From: Trichobilharzia regenti
Taxonomy: Eukaryota; Platyhelminthes; Trematoda; Strigeidida; Schistosomatidae
Direction of reading: 5' to 3'
Assembly (NCBI GenBank): GCA_944472135.2
Contig: OX235262.1
Span: forward strand, 82,062,903-82,126,902
DNA length: 64,000 nucleotides
The position numbers were made by a program, and so were the translations under genes. This document shows positions 31,801 to 46,886 of the stretch, piece by piece; position 1 is the stretch's first letter, and each line of letters starts with the position of its first letter. The notes below the pieces were generated by a model, which saw nothing but the letters and a program-made list of their open reading frames with translations, had not been told where the DNA came from and made no database searches.

Positions 31801-34800
31801 ATTCACTTATTTGGGAAGTTGCATCAGTCAAAATCAACTGGTTACTGACATAATCTAAGCACGAACACATAGGGTTTGGCAGCATTTGCTAACATACGTC
31901 ACCTCTGGCGTACACGTGATATCCAACTATCGACCAAAGTGTGTACTGCACAGCAGTTGACTTCATTCATCAGCGTGGTTATCGAAATCAGATGATACGA
32001 AAAGGCTGTCTTTTTTTAACCACATATGTTTGCTTCCTATTACCCGTGATTAGTGATATGTGATGAGTAATATTAGGGTAGGTGTAGAGTGTTAGATGTG
32101 AAGGTGTCGAGTAAATCTATCAGGTCGTGAGGCTACATCTATTCAAATGGCTAGGGCACATGTTACACATACCTACCTAGAGATAGCCTTTTTCATGAAG
32201 CAATATTAGCTGGAGTAGGATTAGGTCAGAGAAGAAACAGTTAGGGGTGGTCAAACCAAATTCTGGAATCGATTCATAAAGCCTTTGACTGTTGGTCCGA
32301 GTCACATAAGGAGGTGTAAACTATCCCGTTTGGGTCCACAGGGATGGTGATAAGGGCGAATGACTTGAAGTTGTTAATGATATGGTTCGAAACTGCTCTG
32401 GATGGCGCAGATGTATTCACTCTTTGTAACTTCCCAGATACACCAAGTCTTCATGTTTTCCATGTAACTATTTTTCCTCATTTATATTTTTGGTAATTGT
32501 AGTTCTATTGAATCTGTTTTTCCTCTCTTTCGTTCACCTACATGGAATGTGAGGACTTGAAGTGTGGCAGTTGTATGCTAAGTTATATGCAGAGTTATAC
32601 ATCGAAACTCAGACAGGCATATGAAAGACACAGGAAAACACAGAAGTACACAAAAAATCAAACTACACTGAGAACAACATTGACTACAAAAGCATAAGTC
32701 AAGCTACCGAAGTATTGAAATATTGGTAGATGCAGCGAAATTTTGAGTATGTAACCTATTTGGTAAAAGTCAAAAAGGAGTCTAGAACAATAATGTAATT
32801 TTATAATCGAACTTTTACTTTGGGCTGTCCCATCAGAAAAATCTTTTAATCACATTTGTAGGTTTGACATAATGCATGTGGACTCACACAAAAGACTAGG
32901 ACAATCTGGATTCCGCAGATGATATGTGTCTGATTTCCCACAAATTGGAAGATATGCAAGTGAAGAGCAACAAGTTGACAGAAAAAGCATCAAAAAAGGT
33001 AGGACTTCAAGTGGACATAGAGAAAACAGATTCCTGGCCAACAGCAACAGCCACAACAACAAACAAAATTCAGCCACCATAAATGGGAAGCATCGTTTCA
33101 ACTACAGGCAGACGGAACTCACGAGGATATCAAACCGGCGAGGATCGGGAAAGCAAGACAAGCTTTCATTAATCTCAAGTCTGTGTGGAGGTCAACAGCA
33201 CTCTTCACCATCAAAAATAAGATCCGGATCTTCAACTCCAATGTGAAGTCAGTCAGTGCTACTATACGGATGGATCAGAGACTTGGCCAGCGCGTCATAA
33301 AGAGCATCTCAAACAAACTACAGACCTTCATTAACAGTTGTCTTCGCTCAATACCACTCAAGATCAGATGGCCGGTCAGAAAAGATCAGAAACAGGGATC
33401 TCTGGTAATGAGAGAACCAACTCAGCAGGAACCGATTGTGAAACAAATAGGCAGTAAGAAATGGTGATGGGTTGGCTGGCCATACTCTGAGGAAACCATC
33501 AAGTGACATCACTAGACAAGCCATAGCTCGAGTGGAACCCGAAAGGGAAGTGGCGAGTTGGTTGTCAGTGTGAGGGTGACTTGGAGGAGGTCATGTGAAG
33601 AGGAGATGAAAGCATGTGTGGGCAGACTTGGAGCCATGTGAAAACATGAGCAGAGAACCGAAGGCAATGGAGACGCTTGGCTGAAGCCCTATGTTCCTCT
33701 AGGAATTAAAGGATATAATAATAATAATATAATAATGACATAATGCATGTGAATGCTTATCGAAATTCTGATGGAATATTCTTCAGTCTATTTAAGACAA
33801 TTAAACTCAGGAGGACAAGTGACTTAAAAACAGTTACAGCAAAAGTGAGATGACGGGATTAACCAGGTACTTATGCATAATAAGCATTTAAAAAAACATA
33901 AACTACCACATATTGCCCGTAAAATCAAAGGAAGACAGCTTACCTAATTTCTGCATCACGCTTTTCTTCACGTGATCTTAAAACATCTATCCATTCGGTG
34001 AAACTATAATCAGTCGAAACTCTTTGATTTCTAAGCTCAATAGATAAATTTTTCAGTGTTGTACCCACATCAGCTTGAATGGTTAAATACGGTCTCCAAA
34101 AATAGTCAGAATTCTGTGAAAATAAGTTTGAAAAGTGCACAGATTTATTAATTGCACAAGAATTAAAAAAAAGTCATAGTCAAAGTTTATTTGTCTTTAA
34201 CTAGTTCCAATTGAATTTTACACACAATAAGGAGGCATTCAGTTAACATCAACACATAATTAAAATATGGAAAGCTAATGGATAAATACTAATAATGAAG
34301 TACAAAATATGATGAACTGAAATTGGAAGTTACCAGATTCAGAATACCATTTAATAACAGCAACCTACAGGTGTGCCTTTTGGTATAAATTACTATTTTA
34401 TTCATGTGTGCATATGTGTAGAGCCAAAGATAGAAGGAACTAATGATAGTTTTGTGGACAGAAAAATTAACTAAACACAAGTACTAGAAATCAATAGAAG
34501 TAGATAAGAAGATAATACACTAAGAAATATATTGGCAGAAACACCTATTGAATTCCCTAAACTAATAGTGTTTATTATATGATTATTATTATTTATTATT
34601 GTTATATTCTTTAATTCCTAGAGGAACATAGGGCTTCAGCTGCCCATCTCCATTGCCTTCAGTTTTCTGCCGACTTTTTCACCGCGCTCCAATTCTCCCC
34701 ACATGCTTTCATCTCCTCTTCACATGACCTCCTCCAAGTCACCCTCACACTGACAACCAACTCGCCACTTCCCTTTCGGGTTCCACTCGAGCTATGGCTT

Positions 34801-37800
34801 GTCTAGTGATGTCACTTGATGGTTTCCTCAGAGTATGGCCAGCCAACCCATCACCATTTCTTACTGCCTATTTGTTTCACAATCGGTTCCTGCTGAGTTG
34901 GTTCTCTCATTACCAGAGATCCCTGTTTCTGATCTTTTCTGACCGGCCATCTGATCTTGAGTGGTATTGAGCGAAGACAACTGTTAATGAAGGTCTGTAG
35001 TTTGTTTGAGATGCTCTTTATGACGCGCTGGCCAAGTCTCTGATCCATCCGTATAGTAGCACTGACTGACTTCACATTGGAGTTGAAGATCCGGATCTTA
35101 TTTTTGATGGTGAAGAGTGCTGTTGACCTCCACACAGACTTGAGATTAATGAAAGCTTGTCTTGCTCTTCCGATTCTGGCTTTGATATCCTTGTCAGTTC
35201 CACTCGTAGTTGAAACGATGCTTCCCATTTATGTGGCTGATTGTTGTCTGTTGTTGTTGTGGCTGTTGGTGTTGGCCAGGAATGTTCATCACCTCTGTTT
35301 TATCTATGTTCCCCTGAAGTCCTATCTAATAAAGGACAAGGTAAAAATGTCATGCTGGTAAGCTATCAAAGTTGTGAAAGTAGAAATTATTATCATTATT
35401 AGTATTCTATTCAAATAACTTACAAGTTCAATATTCTTTCTGTTTCGATTGATGACAACAATTTTAGCTTTACGATTTAACACACGACCATAGTCCAGAC
35501 GAAAATCACAAATTGCACCTACCAAACATAAAGGGAAGGGAAGACAAAATAATAAGCATGTGGCCGATGGAAACAATGGTATTAGTGCAATGTGGGAAAT
35601 GCAAGGGCAAAAGAAGAAACAAAAGTAGTTTTGCGATAATATGATGCATCAATAATTTTGTGAATTCTGCACCGTCTACTAAAGGTTTTTTTCATACAGG
35701 AAATTAGTAATTCTTCAAAGGAACCTACATCTATTTATTAAACTGCTTCTATAGAGCCAGTTATACAGACTGTTGCTCTAGGAACTTAGTTTTCCCTGCT
35801 CGCGAACACCTACTAGTGTGGATATATAAAGGTGTAGTACAATTATGAATAATTGCAATCCAGACATTAATGAAAACAAAACAGGTAGTTCAGCAAAGAG
35901 GCTCTTTTCGGTGAATTCATTCACCAAGCTGCACAATCATAATTATACATAATTATTTTTGAATGTCTGTGTACATTGCTTCGGCAAACTTGAAGGGAAT
36001 GGATCTCCTTTGTCTATTGATAATTTTGAAGGATTTCTCGATTTCCACCTCATGACCAGACATCTCCTCAAGTTTGCCGAAGCAATTTCTATCAAACGCT
36101 TGAAACCAGATTTATGTGTTCAGAAAGAAGCAGTTATTCATCCTTCCTTGCCTTTGTAACTGGATGCCTTTTTTCTTTCATCTGATTACGTAATCTTTGT
36201 CATTAACCTCACCCCTCTTCTTTTTTTATAATCTGTAATTTTTCTGGTCTCTTGTTTCTATGATTTGAGTTGAACTCAGAACATTGTTACCTAATTTATT
36301 AGTCACTATGCATCTAACGCACATCTCATATTTATTACGTAACTCCTTTACCATTGTATGCATACATTTATTTTGTTTAAACTTGGACTGCCTGTGTAAA
36401 AACTATATAAGCGGAATTTTCTGAGCACTGTTTACTAATTGTGGAACTTTCTGTCAACTGACAACATGTAAAATTTGCGAGCTGTAAGCAGCAGCTGATG
36501 AGAAGCCAACGAAGTGAATTATGGTACCATATTATTCTGCACAAACCACTAATGAGTGAGTGAGTGAGTACATTCTTAACACGCTTATTAAACTTCTTTT
36601 ATGTGTTAATAAAATATGGTTTTGACGACAAATCACCACTACCCTGTTACTAATCTTCACCCCTAATCCAGGTTACAGTTTTGATTACCCATCACATTTT
36701 TGAAGTATCTTGACAACAATAACACGAACTTATTTTTATTCTTATCTGACAAATCCAATGTACACACATACACACACACAAAATAAGTATACATAACTGT
36801 GATTGTGCAGCTAAGTGAACGAATTTGCTGAAAAGTAATAAAATGAATCAACAGTTCGATATTGGAACTGGTTAGAACTGGTCATAAGGCTAGTATTAAA
36901 CAACCTTTTTCTGTAATCTATCGGTTATCATATAAACTGTCAAAAGCCTCCAGATACCGAATACTCCAAACAGCACAGGCCATTGCAATATACTTAAAAC
37001 AACCGGAGCTGCACGGTGTGAAAGAGAAACAGATCCAGCCACTATTGTTACCCTGACCGGTTGTGGAACCTATAAGTTAGTAAATTCTGCATTATTTTTC
37101 GGTGGCACAGCGGTTAGGAAGCAGAGGATTTACTCAAAGATAATAATGTATATCAACGGTTGACAAAAACCCTATACAAACATTCGATAACAAAATCAGA
37201 ACAACATTAAATAAACTAACGAAATCAGGACAAATTACAGAACAAGATCAATAGCGAATGAGATCTAACGGACCCATTTTACCTCGATTTTATGGTAGAC
37301 CAAAACTACACAAACCAAACATCCCCTTACGACCAATCGTTTCGCTTCCAGGAACACCAACATATAATCTATCTAAAGAACTTTTCAGGAAGTTAAATTA
37401 CCTAACAGAATCATGCGACCATTCTATCAATTCGTCAATCCAATTTTTAGAGAAAATCAAAAACATTCAGGTAGAAGACAATGAAATAATGGTGTCCTTT
37501 GATGTCACAGCATTATATACTTCAATTAGTCCAAAACTAGCAACAGAAACTATGCAACAATTACTCTATAGTGATGAAAACATAAAAACGCAATGTTCAA
37601 CTTGGACAGAACTTAGAGAATTATGCCTTACAACATAGTTCCAATTCAATACTCAAATATATGAGCAAATAAAGGGAACACTAATGGAATCGCCCATATC
37701 AGGATTAATAGCTGAAGCTGTTATGCAAAGATTAGAATTAATAGCTCTACCTATAATTAAACCGAAATCTGGGTACGTTATGTTGATGATACATTTGTAA

Positions 37801-40800
37801 TAATTAAGAGAAATCATTTAGAATATTCCCACAAATTAATAAACAACATATTTGAAGACATCAAATTCACAAGAGAAGAAGAGTTAGATAACAAAATCAC
37901 AATTTTAGATGCCTTAATCAGGAGAACCAACAGAGGAAATTTAGAAACACAAGTATGTAGAAAATCAACGCACACAGATCGAATACTCAACTAGGGTAAG
38001 AATAATCCAATTACTTAAAAAAGAAACTATGTGCAGACAGACATTGTTTAAAAGAATTCAAATATACTGTAGCACTCCAGGGTTGAAAAGAATGGAAGAA
38101 AAATACTAACAAACGGTGTTCAAGAAGAATGGTTATCCAAAAAATGTCATCAAAAAGTGTTAAATATCGAATGAAAGCACCAACAAAGAACCATCACCAA
38201 AGACCAAAAAGAAATTCATCCTACCATACATCAGAAACATCTCTGAAATAATGGCTAGAATAATGAAACCGTTTGATATAGATGTAGCACACAAACCAGC
38301 TGAATCGCTAAATTCAATCTTATGCAAACCAAAAGATCCGATAAAAAAAGGAAGATAAAATTAACACCATTTACAAAATAAATTGTATGAACTGTAACAA
38401 ATATTACATCGGCCAAAGTGGGCGTCCCCTTCGAATAAGAATCCAGGAAAACAAATTAGCCGTGAAAAGACATGATATAAATTCTTTAGTATCAATGCAT
38501 ACAGACGATTATGGACATCAATTTGATTGGGATAATGTCAAAATATTAAACACAGGAAACACCAAATGTGCCAGGGAATTCCTAGAAGCCTGGTACTCAA
38601 ATGAAAACGCAATTAATAAACACGTTAATATAGATGAAATATACCAACTAATAAAAAGTAAATCAGGTGATCAGAAAGTTTAAAATCCCAATCAATAGAA
38701 AACGGTCAATACACATCTAAAGATGGTTACCGGGAGACTCATGAAGAAATTTAAATCATTTCACTTTATCCTAAATACTGCGCTGAAGATGTCATCCAGG
38801 AAGACGATGAAAGCTCCACAATTAAACCAAGGAGCTCAGAGAACACTATCAATTGCAAATGTTTACAAGTATCTGATATAACAGGGAGAGATAACTGCTC
38901 TACGTGAAGGTGGTCTGTCTGTCTGTTTTCGACATAGAACTTTTCACATATGTGCGGCAGTTCAAGTCGTCACATTCCCTCCTTGTAGCACACAAAGAAC
39001 AGAAAAAAGTAGAATAAATGTATAACAGAGACAGTAAACAGAGGTGAGAGACAAAGGAATAGTAGTAACGAAGAACAAAACAGTTTCATTGGAAATCATA
39101 AGTCAAAAGGAGTGGATGCATCTGCGCCAGCCAGCCATTGAGAACGATTTTCAGCCATATCACCAATTGTTTCCAACCAGTGGATTTTACCATCCCGAGG
39201 GTGCCAACCAGGAAGCCAGTCTACACCTTCATACGTGACTTAGACTAACTGTTGTAGATTTCATTGACTGGTGCCATGTTTTTGTTTGAGCTCCGCTAGC
39301 TCTTTTCCAGTCTGACCCTATATCAGCTAACATTGCCCATTGTCGAGGAAGGCGATGATTAGGCATACGTCACACATATCCCAACCATCTCAGTCTATGT
39401 AACTTCATAATCTCGTTCATTGATTTTCCCTGATTACCTAGAACTAGACGCCTAACCTAAATATTGCTCATCTTATTATACTTCACACGGGTGATAGAAC
39501 GCAAGCGCCTATGATCAAAGACAGCTAATCTTTTCATGCCTTCTACTCTCAGTGGCCAGATTTCACAGCCATAGAGGAGGACGGAACGGATTGGTGAGCA
39601 GTACACCCGTCCTTTGGTCACGCCAGAGACTGCATAAATTGGCATATGCGAAACTAGCCCTCTGTATCCATGCTGGGATTTCGTCAGAGATCAACCCGTC
39701 GGCGTTGGCTGATGGTACTTCCCAAATAAGTGAAGCGGTCAACGTGCTCTACCCAATCCAATACTATGATACAAACAAACTCACGTGGAGATGGAAGGTC
39801 ATGGGGGAGTGATGGGTTAAGCAAACTCTTTCTGAACGCAGAGAATGAGTTTAAAAGTTATAATAGCACCTTCCTCAGCTATGCTTAACAATCGAAGGCA
39901 TAAAAACTTAGGCAACTGAGGTGATACCTTGGATCGACTTGTAAAGACTGAATTTTTATCAATCTAGTGCTCCGTATCCACAAAGTGTGCCAATATATGG
40001 AACTCTGGCTGATTTTACGATTCCTTTACCTAACGATGTTGAACAGTTTTTGATGTGGTTTTGTTCTCTGAGCTGGATGGTTAATTTGCGAAGTTTTCAT
40101 CATCCTACTGGGTGACATCTTCAGCGCATACTTCAATTTGAAGTTGATGTTGTTGAACAGTGAATGAACTTATTATTATTACCTCTGTTATCTTCCACTA
40201 ATTCACATCCTTGATCTTTGGTTTTACTGAACTATATTCTTTCAAATGTCTATGACCAATAATTTTATTATGTAACTGTAAAGTCTGATTGCAATTCACT
40301 GAAAATACGTATTTGCTTATATTGTGTATATTATTATTATTATATCCTTTAATCCCTAGAGGAACATAGGGCTTCAGCCGCGCGTCTCCATTGCCTTCGG
40401 TTTTCTGCCAACTTAAAAATAAACATCACTGCTACCGAAACTTCACTGCAGATTGTTGGAGAGAGTGGCACGGATAGGAGAGGTGTCGTTGCAGAGCTAG
40501 AACAAGACATGCAAGCGAACAATAGTGTTTTCAATTAAACTTTTTGCAGCCTATATCCTAATTAGTAATGTCCATAGCTCTACATACATTTGAAATCTCT
40601 AGTTAATTGTAGATCAGTGACAAATGTAAATTAGATAATAAATACTAATGATAATGGATGGCACTAATGGTGTCAATATTAGTATCAATAACAACCTAAA
40701 TGTGAAGATAGTGTTGTTACACATTGTGGTAACCAATAATAAAAGCAGAATGTTCATGTTATCTTAATAGTTAATTCAGGTCAATCAATGACTTATAAAA

Positions 40801-43280
40801 TCGAAACTTGTGTAAAAACGAAGGTTAATCGAAAGGTGAACAAATATAATAGACATCTGAAATGGTTAGAAACATTGAATAACAAAATTGTACATTAAGC
40901 TTGAACAAATGGCAAGCAGAGGTTGAATAATACACTTATGGAAACAGATTTTACGTATTTGTTGTTACATTCCTATAGCTTCAGCTATGATGAATTATAA
41001 GCTAATTTTAATGCTATTCTCAAAATTCACTGGAATGCTTTGAATACTCTTGAAGAAGTTGATTCCGTCTGCTATTTGACCTGACCGCTGTCTGTGAAAT
41101 GTGACAAAACTGAGCTTATATTGGTTTATTGAAGCTCTACCTAGTTGTCATCTCGTTGTTTTCTGTGTGTAATTATACTACCGCTCTAAGACGATGAACG
41201 TGTAAATGCAGACAGGAACGACACGGCTTGATAATTTCTCTCTTTCTTTCTTTCTGGTAATGAAAATTGGTCAGCTAGAAAACGATAGACATTGATTGTT
41301 AAGAGTTGCATTTCAACTGTAGTCAAAAACATTTTTTTAGATTTGACGGGGAATTTCGAGAGAAAAACAAAATGGTTATTAAGCATTCTTAAGGGAATGA
41401 GACAGCCTTCCACAACTTTGTTATAAACCCTTGTGGCGGGGGGGGGGGAGGGTAAAACATCATGAGTACGGGCTTTGTCTAAAGTTTTTAAACTATAACA
41501 CCACTTTCTCCAGTTTTAAGTATGTCCGGTGCTACTCAATATCAAACTACTAATTCTAGTAGCAGCAGTACATCAGTACAAAAATGATTTTGAATTCATT
41601 TCCAAGTTGAAAAAAGGGGAATGCAAATTAAGAACGCATGATATCCAAAAATATCTCTTTATTATTCCTTAATGCGTGATTGATGCAAACAGTAAACTTT
41701 ATTTGTCCATTACATATCTGGAATGTATACTGGCATCAGGATCCCATATATTATTCTCTAGAAATTACTTAAAAGTAAGGTGTACCATAAGTGTACAAAA
41801 TCGTTCTCAGTGGCGCAGATGCATCCATTCCTTGTGACTTATGATCTCCAATGAAACTGTTTTGTTCTTCGTTATTACTCCTTTGTCTCACACCTCTGCT
41901 CACTGTTTCTATTATGCTTTTCTTGTACTTTCTTCTCTTGCTTCGCGTGCTACACGAAGTGTGGCGACTTGAACTTCCGCACATTTGTGTATAGTTCTAT
42001 GTCGAAAACAGACAGACAGATAATTTGAAAAATGAATCATTAGAAGATGGTATCAAATAAGTTGGATATATATTATCGGTATACTGTTTGTTTCTTCATT
42101 GGAGACTAACTCGTGTCATGCGTCTAGTCCTTTGCTTGCTACAGACCGAATTTTATCTGTCGAGTTTAGGAGAGAGGTGTCAACCACGAGTCTGAGAAGC
42201 TCAAAGGTAGTAAGTATCTTTGACTGCAGCACTGGACGATGACACTGGTTCGAATCTCAGAATGGACATGACTTCCTTCAGTATTGTGGATACGCGTTGT
42301 AGGCGTTGCAGGAGTTTAATTGTTTGTTAGCGAATTTGACGCTGTTTTTGAGAAAATTGAGATTAAGAAAACATCCAGCTGCAGAGTCCCACAATTGTGA
42401 TGAAGTGCACTTGCTTAACTTTACCATAACTTATTATCAAACGCGATAAGGAGTTGAGAAGTTAATTAGTCGAAAAAAATGTATACCTGCTAAAATAATC
42501 AAATCAGCTTCACGTAGAGCAGTACGACGCGCATGACGAAATGCAAGTTCATTGTCACGACCAAGAAGACCACGAGCCATACCAGACATGTAAGCAGGTA
42601 TACGTAAGCTCTGAAAGAAAGAAAGAGTATATTTCAGTACGAAGAATCATATCCTGAAACTTTATTCTTCGTGTTGTTACAGAGGTTGTATATTCAGAGA
42701 CAAGTTAAAGTAATACAAAATAACAATAACAGTAGTAGTCAATAGATGTCACACCACAAATGAATTTTATTCAGGTAACCTTCGAAATCCAAATATAGCA
42801 GAATGCTAACAATTAGAAATATAGAAACGCAAACAGTACATGTATGGAAGAAACCAGGTATATTCTACAGGGAAAATTTTGATTTTCGCTTAAAACAGAA
42901 ATAAAAATGTAATATAAGAATGAAGTTATAGCTATGTTGTCTTCACCTTATATATATATATATATATATGATTTTCTGAACATGTACCAAAAAGCTTATG
43001 TCTAAAGGGAACAAATGCTTTAAACAGTGCCATCGCCAGGCATCTTCTTGATACGGGCCATGAGGTGGACTTCGCGAAGTCGTTCAAAATTATCAGTAGG
43101 CAAAAGAGCTCAATTCTCCTCAAGTTTGCTGAGGCCGTCATTTCCATCAAGCGCCTGAAGCCTGATTTGTGAGTTCAGAAAAAAACAGTCATCAGTCTTT
43201 GTTTGCCCCGGTAACTGGATATTTTCATCTGTCTTTCGTCCGAACACGTGATGCATGATCACTATTGTTCAGGATAGTGT

Positions 43281-43338
<58 letters not shown>

Positions 43339-46300
43339 CAACTGTATGCATACATTGATCGACTGATTTTTGTTTAAAATAAACTCTGTGCAAGTACGTT
43401 AATCCTGGACCGACGTGAAGAACCTAGAAGACCTGGATTTCGCGCGTGGATGATTTATGTTTGATGTCACTGTCACAAAATCGAAGACTTACAAGCGAAA
43501 ACTGACAAACTAGTTGAAGAAGCAGCCAGCGAAGACAGGACTCCAAGTGAACATAGACAAGACGGAGGTGATGAAAATAACCAACCAACAACAACAACAA
43601 CAAGCAGCAACATCCATCGCCAATCACCATCAATGGGGATTTGAAAGAGGTTACTTCATTCACTTATCTAGGTAGCATTGTCTCAACTACAGGCAGTCAA
43701 CACGGACGAGGATGTCAAGTCGAGAATTGGGAAGGCAAGCGGGAAACACATTTATCAACCTGAAACCAATCTGGAAATCTTCGTCACTCAGCATCAACAA
43801 CAAAATTCGATAGGATTTTCAATACAAAAAACGTCAAGTCAGTTCTTTTATACGGATCAGAAACTTGGCGGGCGGGTCACAAAGAATATTTCCAACAGCC
43901 TGTTACAGACCTTCATCATCAATAACTGTCTTCGCTCTATACTGAAGATCAGAAAGAAAGAAAGAATCACCAACAAGAAACTATGGGAACAAACAAACAA
44001 AAGAAGAACCAATCGCCAACCAACAAAAATGCAGGAGAAAGTGGAGATGGATTGGACACTCGCTGAGGAGGTCGCTGGGTGACATCGCGCGTCAAGCCCT
44101 CGAGTGGAACCCGAAAGGGAAGCAGCGAGTGGGTCGTCAGTGCAAGGGTGACATGGAGGAGATCGTGTGAAGAGGAGCTGAAACAGTATGGACTAAGATG
44201 GATGCAGATGAAAATTACAGCAAAAGACAGAAGCAAGTGGAGACGTGCAGTTGAAGCCCTATGTTCCTTTAGGAACCCAAGGGAACAATAATAATAAATA
44301 AAGTACGTTAAAATTGTTTCTGTAGATATACTTAGTAATGACTGTGGCCTGTAAGCAGCTGATGAGAAGGCAACGAAATAAATGATGGTACCATTTTATT
44401 CTGCAAAAAACCTAGTTCTCGCTTTATTCAAATTCATTAAGAGGAATAAATGTATGAAATATATATATATATATTTCTATTGCTTGGGCAAATCTATCCA
44501 TGGCCAAGTTAAGTTTAAGCTCAAATATCCAGAGCATATCTTTCCTGTACTAGGCTAAGAACCGCACTTATCGACCGTGTGAAGGCTGGTGATATTACCG
44601 AGTTTTTTTATTTCCTTCACATTCCCCAGTGGAACATAGGGCATCAAGCTGGAGGCTTGAAGTTTCTGTAGCAGTGTTTATTTTTACAGGATGGGGTTGC
44701 TAGCCTCATGCCCAACCTTCCCTATTTACCAATCTTATTACTGGGTAAATGAGTGCGTCGGCCGGGGATCAAACCCCGGACCATGTGCATGGTCGGCGAG
44801 CATGCTAACCGCTGTGCCACCGACGCACAGGTTGAATTGGTTGGAGTAGTACTTTATCTATAAAATAACGCTTTACAATAAGTTTTTCATGCATACAATT
44901 AACTCACTTCATTATTCTACATAGGATAAATATGATGAAAAAGAAGTACCACTGTTCCTATTTTCATAAAAAATATTTAAAAAAAAACACGTTAAAAATG
45001 ATTAACTTACATTAACATTAGCAGCAGTTTCCTTAGCCGAGACTGGAGGTAAAACAGCCTGACTTCCAATTAACAGTATTGGTTTCTCAGAATCCTTGAT
45101 AAGCTTTACTAATTTGTTGATCTGTCTTTTCGTAGGGAGAAGAATTTTCGGTGGTTTAACTACAATGGAACTAAAACTTCCGGAGTCTGGAGATTCTGAT
45201 TTTGATGTGAAACCAGTAGCGAATAAGTTTAGTAAGTAAAACTGTAGGTACCTGAAAAATATCAATAATCATGTGTGAGAGAAGGGAAGGTGAATGAAGC
45301 TTAGTGTGCTAAAATGTTTCATCAAAATATTTACATGCACACTTTGACTGTCATCATGTGAAATATAAAACTCAAAGGGTTTTAACTAATCAGGTAGCTT
45401 TCGATTGAGGAATTCCATCCGCTGTACCAAAAATCACAAAGAAATGTAGGTAGTCTTTCTTAATAAAACTATGATTTCTTATTTAGCACTACATTTAAGT
45501 AGTATTAGAACTCTGATTTATCTCAGCGGCACGTTAACCGTCTCACACGAATATGTAAGTTTTTTTTGGAGTGCAATACCAATAAATAACGAGAATTGAG
45601 AAACCACTGTTAAGAAAACATTAGAGTTAAAAGGTAGTTACAGTGAGAGGTTTTAATTTTGTTAGTTTCGTAAGTATTACCTGAATTGCATCTGAAGTGA
45701 TCATCACGTCATACAATACAGAATTCAAAAGTGGTTTAACACGCCTCTAAAAGTTATCAGGCAATAGTAATTCAATCTGATAATATATGATAGTGGTTGA
45801 CATTTGGCGATTGGGTATAAGTAGCATACAAACGCATCGGTATTTCAAGATTTCATCATGAGCTGATATCGATTAGAGAACCATTGGAAAACCTGGGAGT
45901 ACTTGACGGCGGTTTCGTCCTCGTTTAAGACTCTTCATCGGTACGAACCCACCGGGGTTTGAACTCAGGACCTTCCGGTTACAAGCCCATAGACCATTAA
46001 GCCACTAGGACCCGATCCAATGACCAGACCATGAATTTCAACTTTGCCAATTCACGATATAGCACAACCACTGGATAATGTCATCGGCGAGTATTTGGCC
46101 TCACACCCAACCTGTTGTACCCTAATTGGTTACGATTTCTCACCTAAACCCAGGAAACCATCTACCTATATAGGACCAGTCGCTAGTGAGCCTCAGATTG
46201 ATATTGGCTGGACCGGGTCCCAGTGGGTTAGTGGTCTATGAGCTCGCTTTGTAAACAGAAGGCTCTGGGTTCGAACCTCGGTGGGTGGGTGTGTGCTGCC

Positions 46301-46823
46301 GATGAGTCCCAAACTAGGAAGAAACAGCTGTCCAGTACTCCCTAGGTATTCCAATGCTTCTCTAACCGATGTGAGCTCATGATGAAATCCTGAAACCAAT
46401 CAAATTCCTGCAAATCAACACCTAAGTACCGGTATTTTTTATTGAAACTCGAACCTAAAGTACATAACTAAACCCCTGTACATACAATAATTAAAATAAT
46501 ATAGCCAACATCAATTTAAAGTATTGGTGAAAAAAATGAATATCTCTGTTATCCACTAGACAATGTCAATTCTTCCAGCTGTTAATAAGGTTGAAGGCAT
46601 AAAGTATTTTGTCAAATTACTTCCTTAAAATGTGATTCTAAGTGAATTAGAATCTCCACATATTCATTCTAATGTATGTGAATGGACTAGCTGCATGCCT
46701 TAAACTGTCAGTCATCGATAAAGCTATTAACGAAACGACGTGAACAACAAACAAACACCGTTGAAAAGTATTAGAGCGCTTCAAGTATTATATACACTCC
46801 TAAACTGATTAATACAATTCATA

Positions 46824-46886
<63 letters not shown>

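Larger units (their letters stand above)
43010..44404 (+). mobile_element. Penelope-like element 3' end (copy 2), split by an RTE insertion
   Basis: Left part 43010-43402 encodes a C-terminus like copy 1 ([19 protein letters not shown]) and contains a (TA)n tract. Right part 44301-44404 holds the hammerhead-bearing end. The inserted RTE is at 43403-44300. It lies in intron 6/7 territory of the host gene. Confidence 0.75.

Noticed and set aside
44754..44828. True tRNA gene
   Set aside because: The head is followed by a tail shared with other dispersed copies, which marks a SINE.
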